From an uncultured Prevotella sp. (GTDB lineage Bacteria; Bacteroidota; Bacteroidia; Bacteroidales; Bacteroidaceae): 21,803 bases of DNA. The DNA lies in contig UQQN01000037.1 of NCBI GenBank assembly GCA_900543155.1, positions 1-21,803 on the forward strand, given 5' to 3'. Under the pieces are notes generated by a model, which had not been told where the DNA came from, made no database searches, and worked only from the letters and a program-made list of their open reading frames with translations. Below are positions 14,935 to 21,803 of this stretch, one piece after another (the stretch's first letter is position 1; each line of letters begins with the position of its first letter). A program made the translations under genes and the position numbers.

Positions 14935-14970
14935 GGATTCCGAAGGAATTCCGATATCATTCCGAAGGAA
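14935..14970. repeat. Duplicated TTCCGAAGGAA motif in the leader
   Basis: TTCC-GAA-GGAA occurs at about 14938-14948 and again at about 14960-14970, with ATTCCGATATC sharing the TTCCGA half between them. Each copy is a 4-bp hairpin with a GAA loop, and the spacing is two helical turns. It lies between the promoter at 14861 and the ATG at 15020. Confidence 0.65.
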
Positions 14971-15019
14971 CACAGAACCCATTTTGGAGCTATTTACTAA
15001 CCCCAAAAACTCTACTATC

Positions 15020-15168
15020 ATGGCAAAATTACTCCCATTGACATCATCAAGGGTGTCTCAGATAAGTTGGTGGCGGAAAGTCGAAAGAATACTTCACCAC
15101 GAACAAGTGCACACTTAGATTTAACACCATTGTCAAAACATCCCCAATCGACACAAAATTCCTTCTTG
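15020..15168 (+). pseudogene. Probable decayed small gene (MAKITP-type) with two frameshifts
   Basis: The ATG at 15020 opens MAK, then the frame is lost. One extra base in the A-run at 15026-15030 would give MAKITPIDIIKGVSDK, and one extra base at 15067-15068 (TT to TAT) would continue K-Y-GGGKSKEYFTTNK. From memory this resembles the N-terminus of small Bacteroidetes proteins of unknown function. The remaining frames end or become low-complexity, so the 3' part is missing or unrecognisable, and the end given is approximate. An intact promoter and 120-nt leader precede it. Evidence is the restored reading frame plus family memory, with no search done. Alternatives are a chance match or sequencing errors. 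Confidence 0.42.
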
Positions 15169-15417
15169 TTTTTTTATCTCTCACTCTATCCAACATCACA
15201 TTTCCTCCAAATTACCTATAAACTACCCCAAAATTCCACTTTTTTAAGTAATAAAACGAAGTTTCAAAAAAATTGTCACACAAAAAGAGTTGTTCATTTG
15301 GCTTTTAATGCTAATTTTGCGGACAGATTAAAAAAGTGAAGGATTTACACCAAGATCTATTCACTTCAAAATCGAACCAGACAATAATAATAACTACAGC
15401 TATTATATAAAAAAATC
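15169..15417. promoter_or_regulatory. AT-rich leader and probable promoter of the atp operon
   Basis: A -7 box TAATTTTG lies at 15312-15319, with GTTG (15289-15292) 19 bp upstream as a one-mismatch -33 box. This would give a leader of about 90 nt to the atpD ATG at 15418. A second TTTG at 15297-15300 is too close to be the partner. Upstream is AT-rich sequence without genes. Confidence 0.6.
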
Positions 15418-16950
15418 ATGAGTGAAAATAGCGTGAAAATTGGACACATTTCGCAGATTATCGGTGCGGTGGTCGACGTAAAGTTCGACATCGAAGGTCA
15501 GTCTGCAAAAGATGTCTTGCCCCGCATCCACGAAGCACTTGAGGTAACCCACCCCGATGGTCGCAGCATCATTATTGAGGTGCAGCAACACATTGGTGAG
15601 GACACAGTGCGCACGGTGGCTATGGATAACACCGACGGATTGAGCCGAGGCCTAGAAGTACGATGCACTGGTGCTCCTATCTCTATGCCTGTGGGCAACC
15701 AAATTAAAGGTCGTATGATGAATGTGACTGGTGATTCTATTGATGGTCTTAAAACTTTAGACCGCTCAACAGGCACCTACCCCATTCACCGCGAACCGCC
15801 TAAGTTCGACGAACTGAAGACGAGTAGCGAAGTGCTCTACACGGGTATCAAGGTTATCGACTTGCTCGAACCTTATGCCAAGGGTGGTAAAATTGGTTTG
15901 TTCGGTGGTGCCGGTGTAGGCAAAACCGTGCTTATCATGGAATTGATTAACAACATTGCCAAAGGGCATGATGGCTTCTCGGTTTTTGCCGGTGTGGGCG
16001 AACGTACCCGCGAAGGTAACGACTTGCTCCGCGAAATGATTGAGAGCGGCGTTGTGCGCTACGGTAAAGAATTTGAAGAGGCAATGGAACGCGGCGAGTG
16101 GGACTTGTCGAAGGTGGACTATAACGAGGTGGAGAAAAGTCAAGCCACGCTTGTTTATGGTCAGATGAACGAACCTCCTGGCGCACGTTCTTCAGTTGCT
16201 CTCTCGGGTTTGTCTATCGCCGAGAGTTTCCGCGATGCAGGTGCAAAGGATGGTAAGACTTCCGACATTTTGTTCTTCATCGACAACATCTTCCGTTTCA
16301 CGCAAGCTGGTTCTGAGGTTTCTGCCCTTTTGGGTCGTATGCCTTCGGCTGTGGGTTACCAACCTACTTTGGCAAGCGAAATGGGTGCGATGCAGGAGCG
16401 CATTACCTCAACTAAGAATGGTTCTATTACCTCTATACAGGCGGTATATGTGCCTGCCGATGACTTGACAGACCCTGCGCCTGCTACCACATTTACGCAC
16501 TTGGACGCTACCACTGTGTTGAGCCGTAAGATTACGGAGTTGGGTATTTATCCTGCGGTTGACCCCTTGGATTCTACCTCGCGTATTCTCGACCCCAAGG
16601 TGATTGGCGAAGCGCACTATAATTGCGCACAACGCGTAAAGCAGATTTTGCAGAAGTATAAGGAGTTGCAAGATATTATTGCCATCTTGGGTATGGACGA
16701 ACTCTCAGACGAAGACCGCTTGACAGTGAACCGTGCACGTCGTGTGCAGCGCTTCTTGAGTCAGCCCTTTACGGTGGCTGAAAAGTTTACTGGCGTTCCG
16801 GGTGTGATGGTTCCCATCGACGAGGTGATCCGTGGTTTCAACATGATTCTTGACGGCGAGGTAGACGATCTGCCCGAACAGGCCTTCTTGAATGTGGGTA
16901 CCATTGACGAGGCTATCGCCAAGGGTAAGAAACTGATGGAACAAGCTTAA
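15418..16950 (+). CDS. atpD: F1Fo ATP synthase subunit beta
   Basis: A 510-residue catalytic subunit of F1. The P-loop GGAGVGKT lies at 163-170, followed by GVGERTREGNDL, VYGQMNEPPGAR, the Walker B strand ILFFIDNIFRF, and the DELSDEDR loop equivalent to DELSEED. Compared with the usual length near 460, it carries an extra acidic segment (about 20 residues: EFEEAMERGEWDLSKVDYN) between GVVRYG and the VYGQMNEPP motif, plus small insertions near residues 30-60; such insertions are usual in Bacteroidetes beta subunits. It is the first gene of the atp operon, 85 bp before atpC, as in Bacteroidales, where beta and epsilon precede the Fo genes. Confidence 0.98.
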   Translation: MSENSVKIGHISQIIGAVVDVKFDIEGQSAKDVLPRIHEALEVTHPDGRSIIIEVQQHIGEDTVRTVAMDNTDGLSRGLEVRCTGAPISMPVGNQIKGRMMNVTGDSIDGLKTLDRSTGTYPIHREPPKFDELKTSSEVLYTGIKVIDLLEPYAKGGKIGLFGGAGVGKTVLIMELINNIAKGHDGFSVFAGVGERTREGNDLLREMIESGVVRYGKEFEEAMERGEWDLSKVDYNEVEKSQATLVYGQMNEPPGARSSVALSGLSIAESFRDAGAKDGKTSDILFFIDNIFRFTQAGSEVSALLGRMPSAVGYQPTLASEMGAMQERITSTKNGSITSIQAVYVPADDLTDPAPATTFTHLDATTVLSRKITELGIYPAVDPLDSTSRILDPKVIGEAHYNCAQRVKQILQKYKELQDIIAILGMDELSDEDRLTVNRARRVQRFLSQPFTVAEKFTGVPGVMVPIDEVIRGFNMILDGEVDDLPEQAFLNVGTIDEAIAKGKKLMEQA

Positions 16951-16954
16951 TTTA

Positions 16955-17017
16955 GAGTTCTTAGGTTTTTAGAATAAGACTCCTAAATGGTGTCTCTTAC
17001 CTGAAAACCTAAAACTC
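16955..17017. other. Intercistronic stem-loop between atpD and atpC
   Basis: GAGTT-c-TTAGGTTTT (16955-16969) pairs with AAAACCTAAAACTC (17004-17017): 14 bp with a single bulged C, and a smaller AGAC/GTCT hairpin inside. It fills most of the 85-bp gap. It could protect the atpD message or partly terminate transcription. Confidence 0.65.
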
Positions 17018-17035
17018 AATTAAACAGACAGTAAC

Positions 17036-17269
17036 ATGAAAGTAACCATAGTTTCTCCCGAAAAAACGTTGTTCGAGGGCGAAGTTGAAGGCGTGAAGTT
17101 GCCTGGAGCAAAAGGGCGTTTTGAGGTGTTAAAAGACCATGCCCCGCTCATTTCAACGCTCACCCAAGGAACAATAGAATGTTTGGGAAACACCCCCTAT
17201 AAGGTGACAATAAGCGGAGGATTTGTGGAAGTGGCACGCAATGTCGTTTCCGTATGTGTGGAAATGTAA
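17036..17269 (+). CDS. atpC: F1Fo ATP synthase subunit epsilon (beta-domain only)
   Basis: A 77-residue epsilon subunit. Family motifs are V-x-SPEKTLFEG, GRFEVLKDHAPLISTL and ISGGFVEV. It contains only the N-terminal beta-sandwich that binds gamma and the c-ring. The C-terminal helical hairpin (about 50 residues), which inhibits ATP hydrolysis in E. coli and Bacillus, is absent; the frame ends naturally at VCVEM with a stop. This short form is common in Bacteroidetes, so hydrolysis must be controlled differently. ATG at 17036, no Shine-Dalgarno. Confidence 0.95.
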   Translation: MKVTIVSPEKTLFEGEVEGVKLPGAKGRFEVLKDHAPLISTLTQGTIECLGNTPYKVTISGGFVEVARNVVSVCVEM

Positions 17270-17517
17270 CCATGCCTGGGTGAGGCGTGAGTGAAGTTGT
17301 ACAAAACAAGTTTCGTTCTTCTATCCAATAAGATTTTAGGCACACGCCCTAAGGGGTGAGTTTGCTACAGGTCTTATGAGAACGATGCAAGGGGAGCCTA
17401 TCATAAAAAAAGGCGTACTGCAGCATCTCTCTCGTCAGTGTGAAACGCATCTATGAAACTTGATTGTAAAACGCTAATTCTAATTACTAACTCACGACAA
17501 ACACTACCACTTTAAAC

Positions 17518-17934
17518 ATGGAGTCATTTGATCAACGCATCAAAAAATCTCTTATTACAAAAGCCATAACCATTTGTGTTACAGGTGCTTTACTACTTTT
17601 ATTTGAACTTTTGCTTGCAGGTGCAAACGTGGCTATGCAACAAGCGCCCTTGTTACTGGTCATTGCCACCCTCATTATGGCGGTAAATGTGCTTAGCAGC
17701 ATGGTTTATAAATGGATTATGAAGGACGGTGGACGACACGCCATCGGATTCTACTTAATAGACAAGGTGGTTCGCTTCTTCTTGGTCATTGTCATCGTAT
17801 TGATATACGCCTTGGCGGACCGACGCAACTTGTTGGCTTTTGCTCTCAACCTTTTAGTGCTCTACATTGCAGACGCTGTCACGTCGATGATATGCTACGT
17901 CAGCATAGAGCGAAACTTCAATAAAAAGAAATGA
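17518..17934 (+). CDS. AtpI-like four-helix membrane protein of the atp operon
   Basis: A 138-residue protein with four predicted membrane helices (about 15-35, 43-62, 80-100 and 104-126) and charged ends (MESFDQRIKK, ERNFNKKK). Its place directly before atpB, with a 4-bp ATGA overlap, matches AtpI (ATP synthase protein I), thought to help c-ring assembly or Mg transport. Sequence similarity to proteobacterial AtpI is not obvious by eye, so position and topology carry the call. The 248 bp between atpC and this gene hold no gene; CCCTAAGGGGTGAG at about 17347-17360 recalls the head of repeat R1, but the rest does not match. Confidence 0.7.
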   Translation: MESFDQRIKKSLITKAITICVTGALLLLFELLLAGANVAMQQAPLLLVIATLIMAVNVLSSMVYKWIMKDGGRHAIGFYLIDKVVRFFLVIVIVLIYALADRRNLLAFALNLLVLYIADAVTSMICYVSIERNFNKKK

Positions 17935-19013
17935 ACAACCTCATTATCAAATATTTGTGCATCGTAGCATTGTTCTTCGGGCAGTTGTCTGCTTTCACAG
18001 CATCGACTAACGAAGCTGCCACGAAAGCTCAAGAAAAACCCGACGTGAAAGAAATTGTGTTGGGACACATGAGCGATGCTTACGATTGGCACATCGTTAC
18101 GTGGAACGGACATCACGTTTCTATTCCTCTGCCCGTGATTGTAAAAGGCAAGGACAGTGGATGGCACGTTTTTAGTTCGGCTCGTTTTCACGAAAGCGAA
18201 GATGGCACCTACCAAGGCTTCTACCTGAATGAGGAGAAAAACGGCAAGATTTACGAACACACTGCCAATGGTGAGGACGTAAGACCGTGGGACTTTAGCA
18301 TTACCAAAGACGTGGTCCAGATTTGGATTGTGGTGTTGGTTATGGCTTTTGTCTTTATCGGGTCTGCACGTTGGTATAAGGATAAAAAACCAAGCGATAA
18401 AGCACCTAAGGGTTTCGTAGGATTGGTTGAAATGTTTGTGATGTCGATTAACGAGGACTTAATTCGTCCCTCGGTCGGCGAAAAACATTACAAAAAATAT
18501 GCGCCCTACTTGCTCACTGCTTTCTTCTTTATCTTTATCACGAACCTCTTGGGGTTGGTTCCTATCTTCCCAGGTGGTGCCAACATTACGGGTAACATCA
18601 ACATCACATTTGTGTTGGCTATGTGTACGCTCTTGTTGGTAAACCTCTTTGGCAATAAGGAGTATTGGAAAGAAATTCTGTGGCCTCCCGTTCCGACATG
18701 GCTGAAATGCCCTGTGCCCATGATGCCGGTTATCGAACTCTTTGGCATCTTTACAAAACCGTTTGCCTTGATGGTGCGTTTGTTTGCCAACATGATGGGT
18801 GGACATGCCATCATCTTATCGCTCACTTGCGTAATCTTTATCACTTGCCAAATCAATGCGGTGATTGGTTCATCGTTGACATTTGTGAGCTTTGTGATGA
18901 TGATTTTCATGAACTGCCTCGAACTCTTGGTGGCATTTATCCAGGCTTATGTGTTCACGATGTTGAGCGCCGTATTCATTGGATTGGCACACCCCGAGGC
19001 TCACAAACACTAA
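17931..19013 (+). CDS. atpB: F1Fo ATP synthase subunit a
   Basis: A 360-residue Fo subunit forming the proton half-channels. An N-terminal signal-like segment (about 1-22) and a periplasmic extension of about 105 residues precede the first core helix near 128-148. This extension is typical of Bacteroidetes and is absent in E. coli (271 residues). The essential arginine is R283 in ALMVRLFANMMGGH, and the last helix pair contains NCLELLVAFIQAYVF. A His/Glu tail (HPEAHKH) closes the protein. Its ATG overlaps the AtpI-like stop, so translation is coupled. The role of the N-terminal domain is unknown. Confidence 0.97.
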   Translation: MNNLIIKYLCIVALFFGQLSAFTASTNEAATKAQEKPDVKEIVLGHMSDAYDWHIVTWNGHHVSIPLPVIVKGKDSGWHVFSSARFHESEDGTYQGFYLNEEKNGKIYEHTANGEDVRPWDFSITKDVVQIWIVVLVMAFVFIGSARWYKDKKPSDKAPKGFVGLVEMFVMSINEDLIRPSVGEKHYKKYAPYLLTAFFFIFITNLLGLVPIFPGGANITGNINITFVLAMCTLLLVNLFGNKEYWKEILWPPVPTWLKCPVPMMPVIELFGIFTKPFALMVRLFANMMGGHAIILSLTCVIFITCQINAVIGSSLTFVSFVMMIFMNCLELLVAFIQAYVFTMLSAVFIGLAHPEAHKH

Positions 19014-19058
19014 GAAACAAATAACAAATTAAAAACAACCCATAAAATTTTAAACATT

Positions 19059-19319
19059 ATGACTCTCTTAATCGCATTGTTACAAGCTGCCGCAGGTGCA
19101 GCAGGTCTTGCAAAGTTGGGCGCTGGTATTGGTGCCGCTCTCGCCGCTATTGGTGCTGGTCTTGGTATCGGTCGCATTGGTAGCGCCGCTATGGAAGCTA
19201 TCGCCCGTCAGCCCGAGTCTACTGGTGACATCCGTACCAACATGATCATCATCGCAGCTCTTGTAGAAGGTGTGGCTCTCTTTGCCGTTATCGTCTGCTT
19301 GCTCTGCCTCTTCTTGTAA
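19059..19319 (+). CDS. atpE: F1Fo ATP synthase subunit c
   Basis: An 86-residue proteolipid: two glycine/alanine-rich helices joined by the polar RQP loop (50-52). The ion-binding carboxylate is E70 in ALVEGVALF. The sodium-type ligands are missing: the position of the helix-1 Gln is I37, and the residue after the Glu is Gly rather than Ser, so a proton-driven ring is predicted. The glycine repeat GAGIGAALAAIGAGLGIG in helix 1 packs the ring. A large hairpin follows the gene, which may support the higher copy number needed for c. Confidence 0.97.
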   Translation: MTLLIALLQAAAGAAGLAKLGAGIGAALAAIGAGLGIGRIGSAAMEAIARQPESTGDIRTNMIIIAALVEGVALFAVIVCLLCLFL

Positions 19320-19331
19320 TCTCGGCTGAGT

Positions 19332-19402
19332 TATAGTAATAGTAAAGGTTATAGGGCTACAAAAAAAATTCTTTTGTATAACCCTATAACCTCGCTACTA
19401 TA
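19332..19402. other. Large intercistronic hairpin between atpE and atpF
   Basis: Nested arms: TATAGTA (19332-19338) with TACTATA (19396-19402), AGGTTATAGGG (19346-19356) with CCCTATAACCT (19382-19392), and ACAAAA (19359-19364) with TTTTGT (19372-19377). Together they give 24 paired positions in 71 nt within a 115-bp gap. There is no clear U-tract at its 3' side, so mRNA stabilisation or attenuation is as likely as termination. Confidence 0.8.
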
Positions 19403-19434
19403 ATCCCAACCACTATTAAGCAAAAAAGATTTTT

Positions 19435-19947
19435 ATGCAGTCTATCAATCTGCCATCCATATTAACTCCTGACGTAGGCTTGTTGTTTTGGATGCTTTTG
19501 GCTTTTCTTGTGGTGTTCGGTTTGATGGCTAAATTCGGCTTCCCCGTAATCATCAACATGGTGAACGAACGCAAGAATTACATTGACGAATCACTGCAAA
19601 AGGCGCACGAAGCGAACGAACGCTTAGCAAGCATTGAACAAGAAGGTGAACGCCTCTTGAACGAAGCTCGCGCACGCCAAGCAGAGATTTTGAGCCAAGC
19701 CAAAGCTACCAGCGACAGCATTGTGCGCGAAGCACGCGAGAAGGCACAAGAAGAAGGTGCTAAATTGCTGCAAGACGCGAAAGCACAAATCGCTGCTGAA
19801 AAAGAGAACGCACTTCGCGATATTCGCGAAACTGTGGCTGACCTCTCGGTGGTGATTGCCGAAAAGGTGGTACGACAAAAACTTGCCAACACCACCGAAC
19901 AGCAAAAGCTTATTGAGCAAATGCTTGACGAGGTTTGCAAAGCCTAA
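19435..19947 (+). CDS. atpF: F1Fo ATP synthase subunit b
   Basis: A 170-residue peripheral-stalk subunit. One membrane helix near 13-32 (VGLLFWMLLAFLVVFGLMAK) is followed by a long charged coiled coil (about 40-145) rich in E, A, K and R, and a C-terminal delta-binding part ending in LDEVCKA. Only one b gene is seen between c and delta, so a b2 homodimer is expected. ATG at 19435, 115 bp after atpE across the hairpin, and 115 bp before atpH. Confidence 0.96.
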   Translation: MQSINLPSILTPDVGLLFWMLLAFLVVFGLMAKFGFPVIINMVNERKNYIDESLQKAHEANERLASIEQEGERLLNEARARQAEILSQAKATSDSIVREAREKAQEEGAKLLQDAKAQIAAEKENALRDIRETVADLSVVIAEKVVRQKLANTTEQQKLIEQMLDEVCKA

Positions 19948-20062
19948 TCTAAAAAGTCTGTTTCAGGAGGGGAATGATGAATCTCTCGGTTTCTGAAATG
20001 TCTCTCCCCCCAAAAAACTATTTTAGAACGTCTACACATTTAAAAAAATAGGAAATAGCTTT

Positions 20063-20602
20063 ATGGATTTAGGCATCGTTTCAACCCGATATGCTAAAGC
20101 ACTGCTGCTCTTTGCTGAACAGAACAAAGAGGAGGATAAGGTATATGCCGAAACCTCGGTGTTGGCTGAAACCTTCCTCCATGTGCCTGCACTGCAACAG
20201 GCTCTTATCAACCCTGTGTTGACCGAAGCCCAAAAGAAGCAGCTGCTCCTCACTGCCGCCTGTGGCAAAAATGCGCCCTCGCAGTCGCTCAGCAAGTTTG
20301 CCTCGCTCATTATAAAAAAAATGCGAGCCGAACTCATGCACCAAGTGGCGCTGACCTACGGCACACTCTACCGCAAAGGCAAGCATATCATCAATAGCAA
20401 CCTTGTGTTGCCCACAACCATCGATAAACAACTCATTGAAAAGTTGCAACAAATGGTTGAAAAACGGTCGAAGTGCAAAGTTGACTTCCATGTTAAAGAA
20501 GATGCCTCTATTCTGGGTGGCTTTATTTTGGAATACGACACTTACCGTTTAGACGCAAGTGTGCGCTCTCAGCTCGCACAATTAAAACGAGAATTGAAGT
20601 AA
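20063..20602 (+). CDS. atpH: F1Fo ATP synthase subunit delta
   Basis: A 179-residue stalk subunit linking b to the top of F1. The N-terminal helical domain begins MDLGIVSTRYAKALLLFAEQ, the usual RYAKAL motif. The C-terminal part has the signature EDASILGGFILEYDTYRLDASV, matching the family pattern of D-x-S-I-x-GG-x6-D, near 146-168. The preceding gap (19948-20062) contains an imperfect TTTCAG/CTGAAA arm pair (19961-19966, 19993-19998) and C-rich sequence but no gene. It is 19 bp before atpA. Confidence 0.96.
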   Translation: MDLGIVSTRYAKALLLFAEQNKEEDKVYAETSVLAETFLHVPALQQALINPVLTEAQKKQLLLTAACGKNAPSQSLSKFASLIIKKMRAELMHQVALTYGTLYRKGKHIINSNLVLPTTIDKQLIEKLQQMVEKRSKCKVDFHVKEDASILGGFILEYDTYRLDASVRSQLAQLKRELK

Positions 20603-20621
20603 TTACTTATAAACAGATTAA

Positions 20622-21803
20622 ATGTCTAACAATATAAAACCCAGTGAAGTCAGCGAAGTCCTTTTGCGCGAACTTCAAGATATCAACACTGATGTCAAGT
20701 TCGAAGAGGTGGGCGTAGTGCTCTCGATTGGCGATGGTGTGGCACATATCTATGGCCTTACCAACGTGACCGAGAATGAGCTCATCGAATTTGAAAATGG
20801 CGTGATGGGTGTTGCCATGAACCTTGAAGAGGATAATGTGGGTGCCGTATTGCTCGGTTCTTCTGAAGGTATCAAAGAGGGACAGAGCGTGAAGCGTACC
20901 ACAAAGGTTGCCTCTATCGAGGTTTGCGACGAGATGCTTGGTCGTGTGATCGACCCGCTCGGCAACCCTGTTGATGGTGGAAAGGCTATCGAAGGCAAAA
21001 AATATTTGATGCCCCTCGACCGCAAAGCACCTGGTGTTATTTATCGTCAACCCGTAACACAAGCCCTTCAAACTGGTTTGAAGAGTGTCGACTCCATGAT
21101 TCCTATCGGTCGTGGACAGCGCGAACTTATCATTGGCGACCGCCAAACAGGTAAGACCGCAATTGCTATCGATACCATTATCAACCAGAAGCAAAACTTT
21201 GCCAAAGGCGACCCTGTTTATTGCATCTACGTGGCTATCGGTCAGAAGGCTTCGACCGTAGCTAACATCGTTAATACGTTGAAGCAGGCAGGCGCAATGG
21301 ATTATACCATCATTGTGAGTGCCACTGCTGGCGAACCAGCTGCTATGCAATATTATGCACCTTTTGCAGGTGCCGCTATCGGTGAATATTTCCGCGACCG
21401 TGGTTTGCATGCCTTGGTGGTGTATGATGACCTTTCAAAGCAGGCTGTTGCCTACCGCGAAATTTCATTGATTCTGCGTCGTCCTTCTGGTCGTGAGGCT
21501 TACCCTGGTGATGTGTTCTACTTGCACTCACGCTTGCTTGAGCGTGCAGCAAAAATCAACAATCAGCAGGAGGTTGCCGAAAAGATGAACGACCTTCCTG
21601 AATGTTTGAAAGGCGAGGTGAAAGGTGGTGGTTCGCTTACCGCACTCCCTATCATCGAAACACAGGCTGGCGACGTTTCGGCATACATCCCAACCAACGT
21701 AATTTCGATTACCGATGGTCAGATTTATTTGGACACGAACCTCTTTAACCAAGGTTTCCGCCCTGCCATCGATGTGGGTATCTCTGTGAGCCGTGTGGGT
21801 GGT
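20622..21803 (+). CDS. atpA: F1Fo ATP synthase subunit alpha (partial, runs off the window)
   Basis: 394 codons of an expected 520 or so are present, with the 3' end beyond the window. The ATG at 20622 starts MSNNIKPSEVSEVL. The N-terminal beta-barrel has VGVVLSIGDGVAHIYGL and LGRVIDPLGNPVDG. The P-loop GDRQTGKT is at 172-179. Later motifs seen are YVAIGQKAST, DDLSKQAVAYR, LLRRPSGREAYPGD-like (here LILRRPSGREAYPGD) and ETQAGDVSAYIPTNVISITDGQI. The frame is intact throughout. atpG is expected next. Confidence 0.97.
   Translation, partial: MSNNIKPSEVSEVLLRELQDINTDVKFEEVGVVLSIGDGVAHIYGLTNVTENELIEFENGVMGVAMNLEEDNVGAVLLGSSEGIKEGQSVKRTTKVASIEVCDEMLGRVIDPLGNPVDGGKAIEGKKYLMPLDRKAPGVIYRQPVTQALQTGLKSVDSMIPIGRGQRELIIGDRQTGKTAIAIDTIINQKQNFAKGDPVYCIYVAIGQKASTVANIVNTLKQAGAMDYTIIVSATAGEPAAMQYYAPFAGAAIGEYFRDRGLHALVVYDDLSKQAVAYREISLILRRPSGREAYPGDVFYLHSRLLERAAKINNQQEVAEKMNDLPECLKGEVKGGGSLTALPIIETQAGDVSAYIPTNVISITDGQIYLDTNLFNQGFRPAIDVGISVSRVGG

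Noticed and set aside
14827..15021. 64-codon minus-strand open frame
   Set aside because: It covers the canonical plus-strand promoter and leader; it has no family resemblance and no start context.
15071..15095. RNase P-like GGAAAGTC segment
   Set aside because: The match stops after eight bases and no other conserved RNase P elements surround it; it fits the remnant coding frame instead.
19059..19319. Sodium-driven ATP synthase c-ring
   Set aside because: The Gln and Ser ligands of the sodium site are replaced (I37, Gly71), leaving only the carboxylate, as in proton rings.
20607..21410. 267-codon minus-strand open frame opposite atpA
   Set aside because: It lies fully antisense to a well-conserved atpA reading frame and shows no recognisable family; it is a shadow of atpA codon use.

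Overview
The window reads as a chromosomal segment of a Bacteroidales bacterium, most likely Prevotellaceae. The basis is a batA-E (Bacteroides aerotolerance) operon, the Bacteroidetes atp gene order D-C-I-B-E-F-H-A, an epsilon subunit reduced to its beta domain, a beta subunit with an extra acidic segment, several Bacteroidetes-only families (DUF6048, DUF6452 and DUF4199 types), start codons without Shine-Dalgarno sequences, and promoters of the TTTG / TAnnTTTG type. The genus is inference; no rRNA or other marker is present.

Layout. 1-230 is a non-coding leader carrying a tandem 71-bp repeat. 231-7705 (+) is the Bat operon: a BatD-like membrane protein, two von Willebrand A membrane proteins (BatA, BatB), a TPR protein with a Q/N/K-rich tail (BatC), BatD, a TPR/SH3-like membrane protein (BatE) and a PAP2 phosphatase. 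A strong hairpin (7775-7814) separates it from convergent minus-strand genes: pyrF, a Crp/Fnr-type regulator, then a DUF6452 lipoprotein - DUF6048 - apbE cluster (transcribed from 11890 down to 9659) and a DUF4199 - GT2 glycosyltransferase pair (13698 down to 12127). 13699-15417 is about 1.7 kb without an intact gene. It holds a promoter for the DUF4199-GT2 pair, dispersed and simple repeats, structured elements, and a canonical promoter followed by what looks like a decayed small gene. 15418 to the end (+) is the F1Fo ATP synthase operon, cut off inside atpA; atpG should lie beyond the edge.

How the parts work together. The Bat proteins are predicted to form a cell-envelope assembly in which VWA domains and BatD-type beta domains sit on the membrane with TPR partners. 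They are linked in the literature to oxygen or stress tolerance, but the biochemistry is unknown. The atp genes encode a proton-type rotary ATP synthase. Hairpins lie in the atpD/atpC and atpE/atpF gaps, which may help set unequal subunit yields. ApbE flavinylates Nqr/Rnf-type redox proteins that are not in this window.

No clearly new defence or mobile system is visible. The items most worth a second look are two dispersed repeat families (one brackets the apbE cluster as direct repeats), the decayed gene behind an intact promoter near 15020, a shared C-terminal domain in the first Bat-operon protein and BatD, and the intercistronic hairpins of the atp operon.
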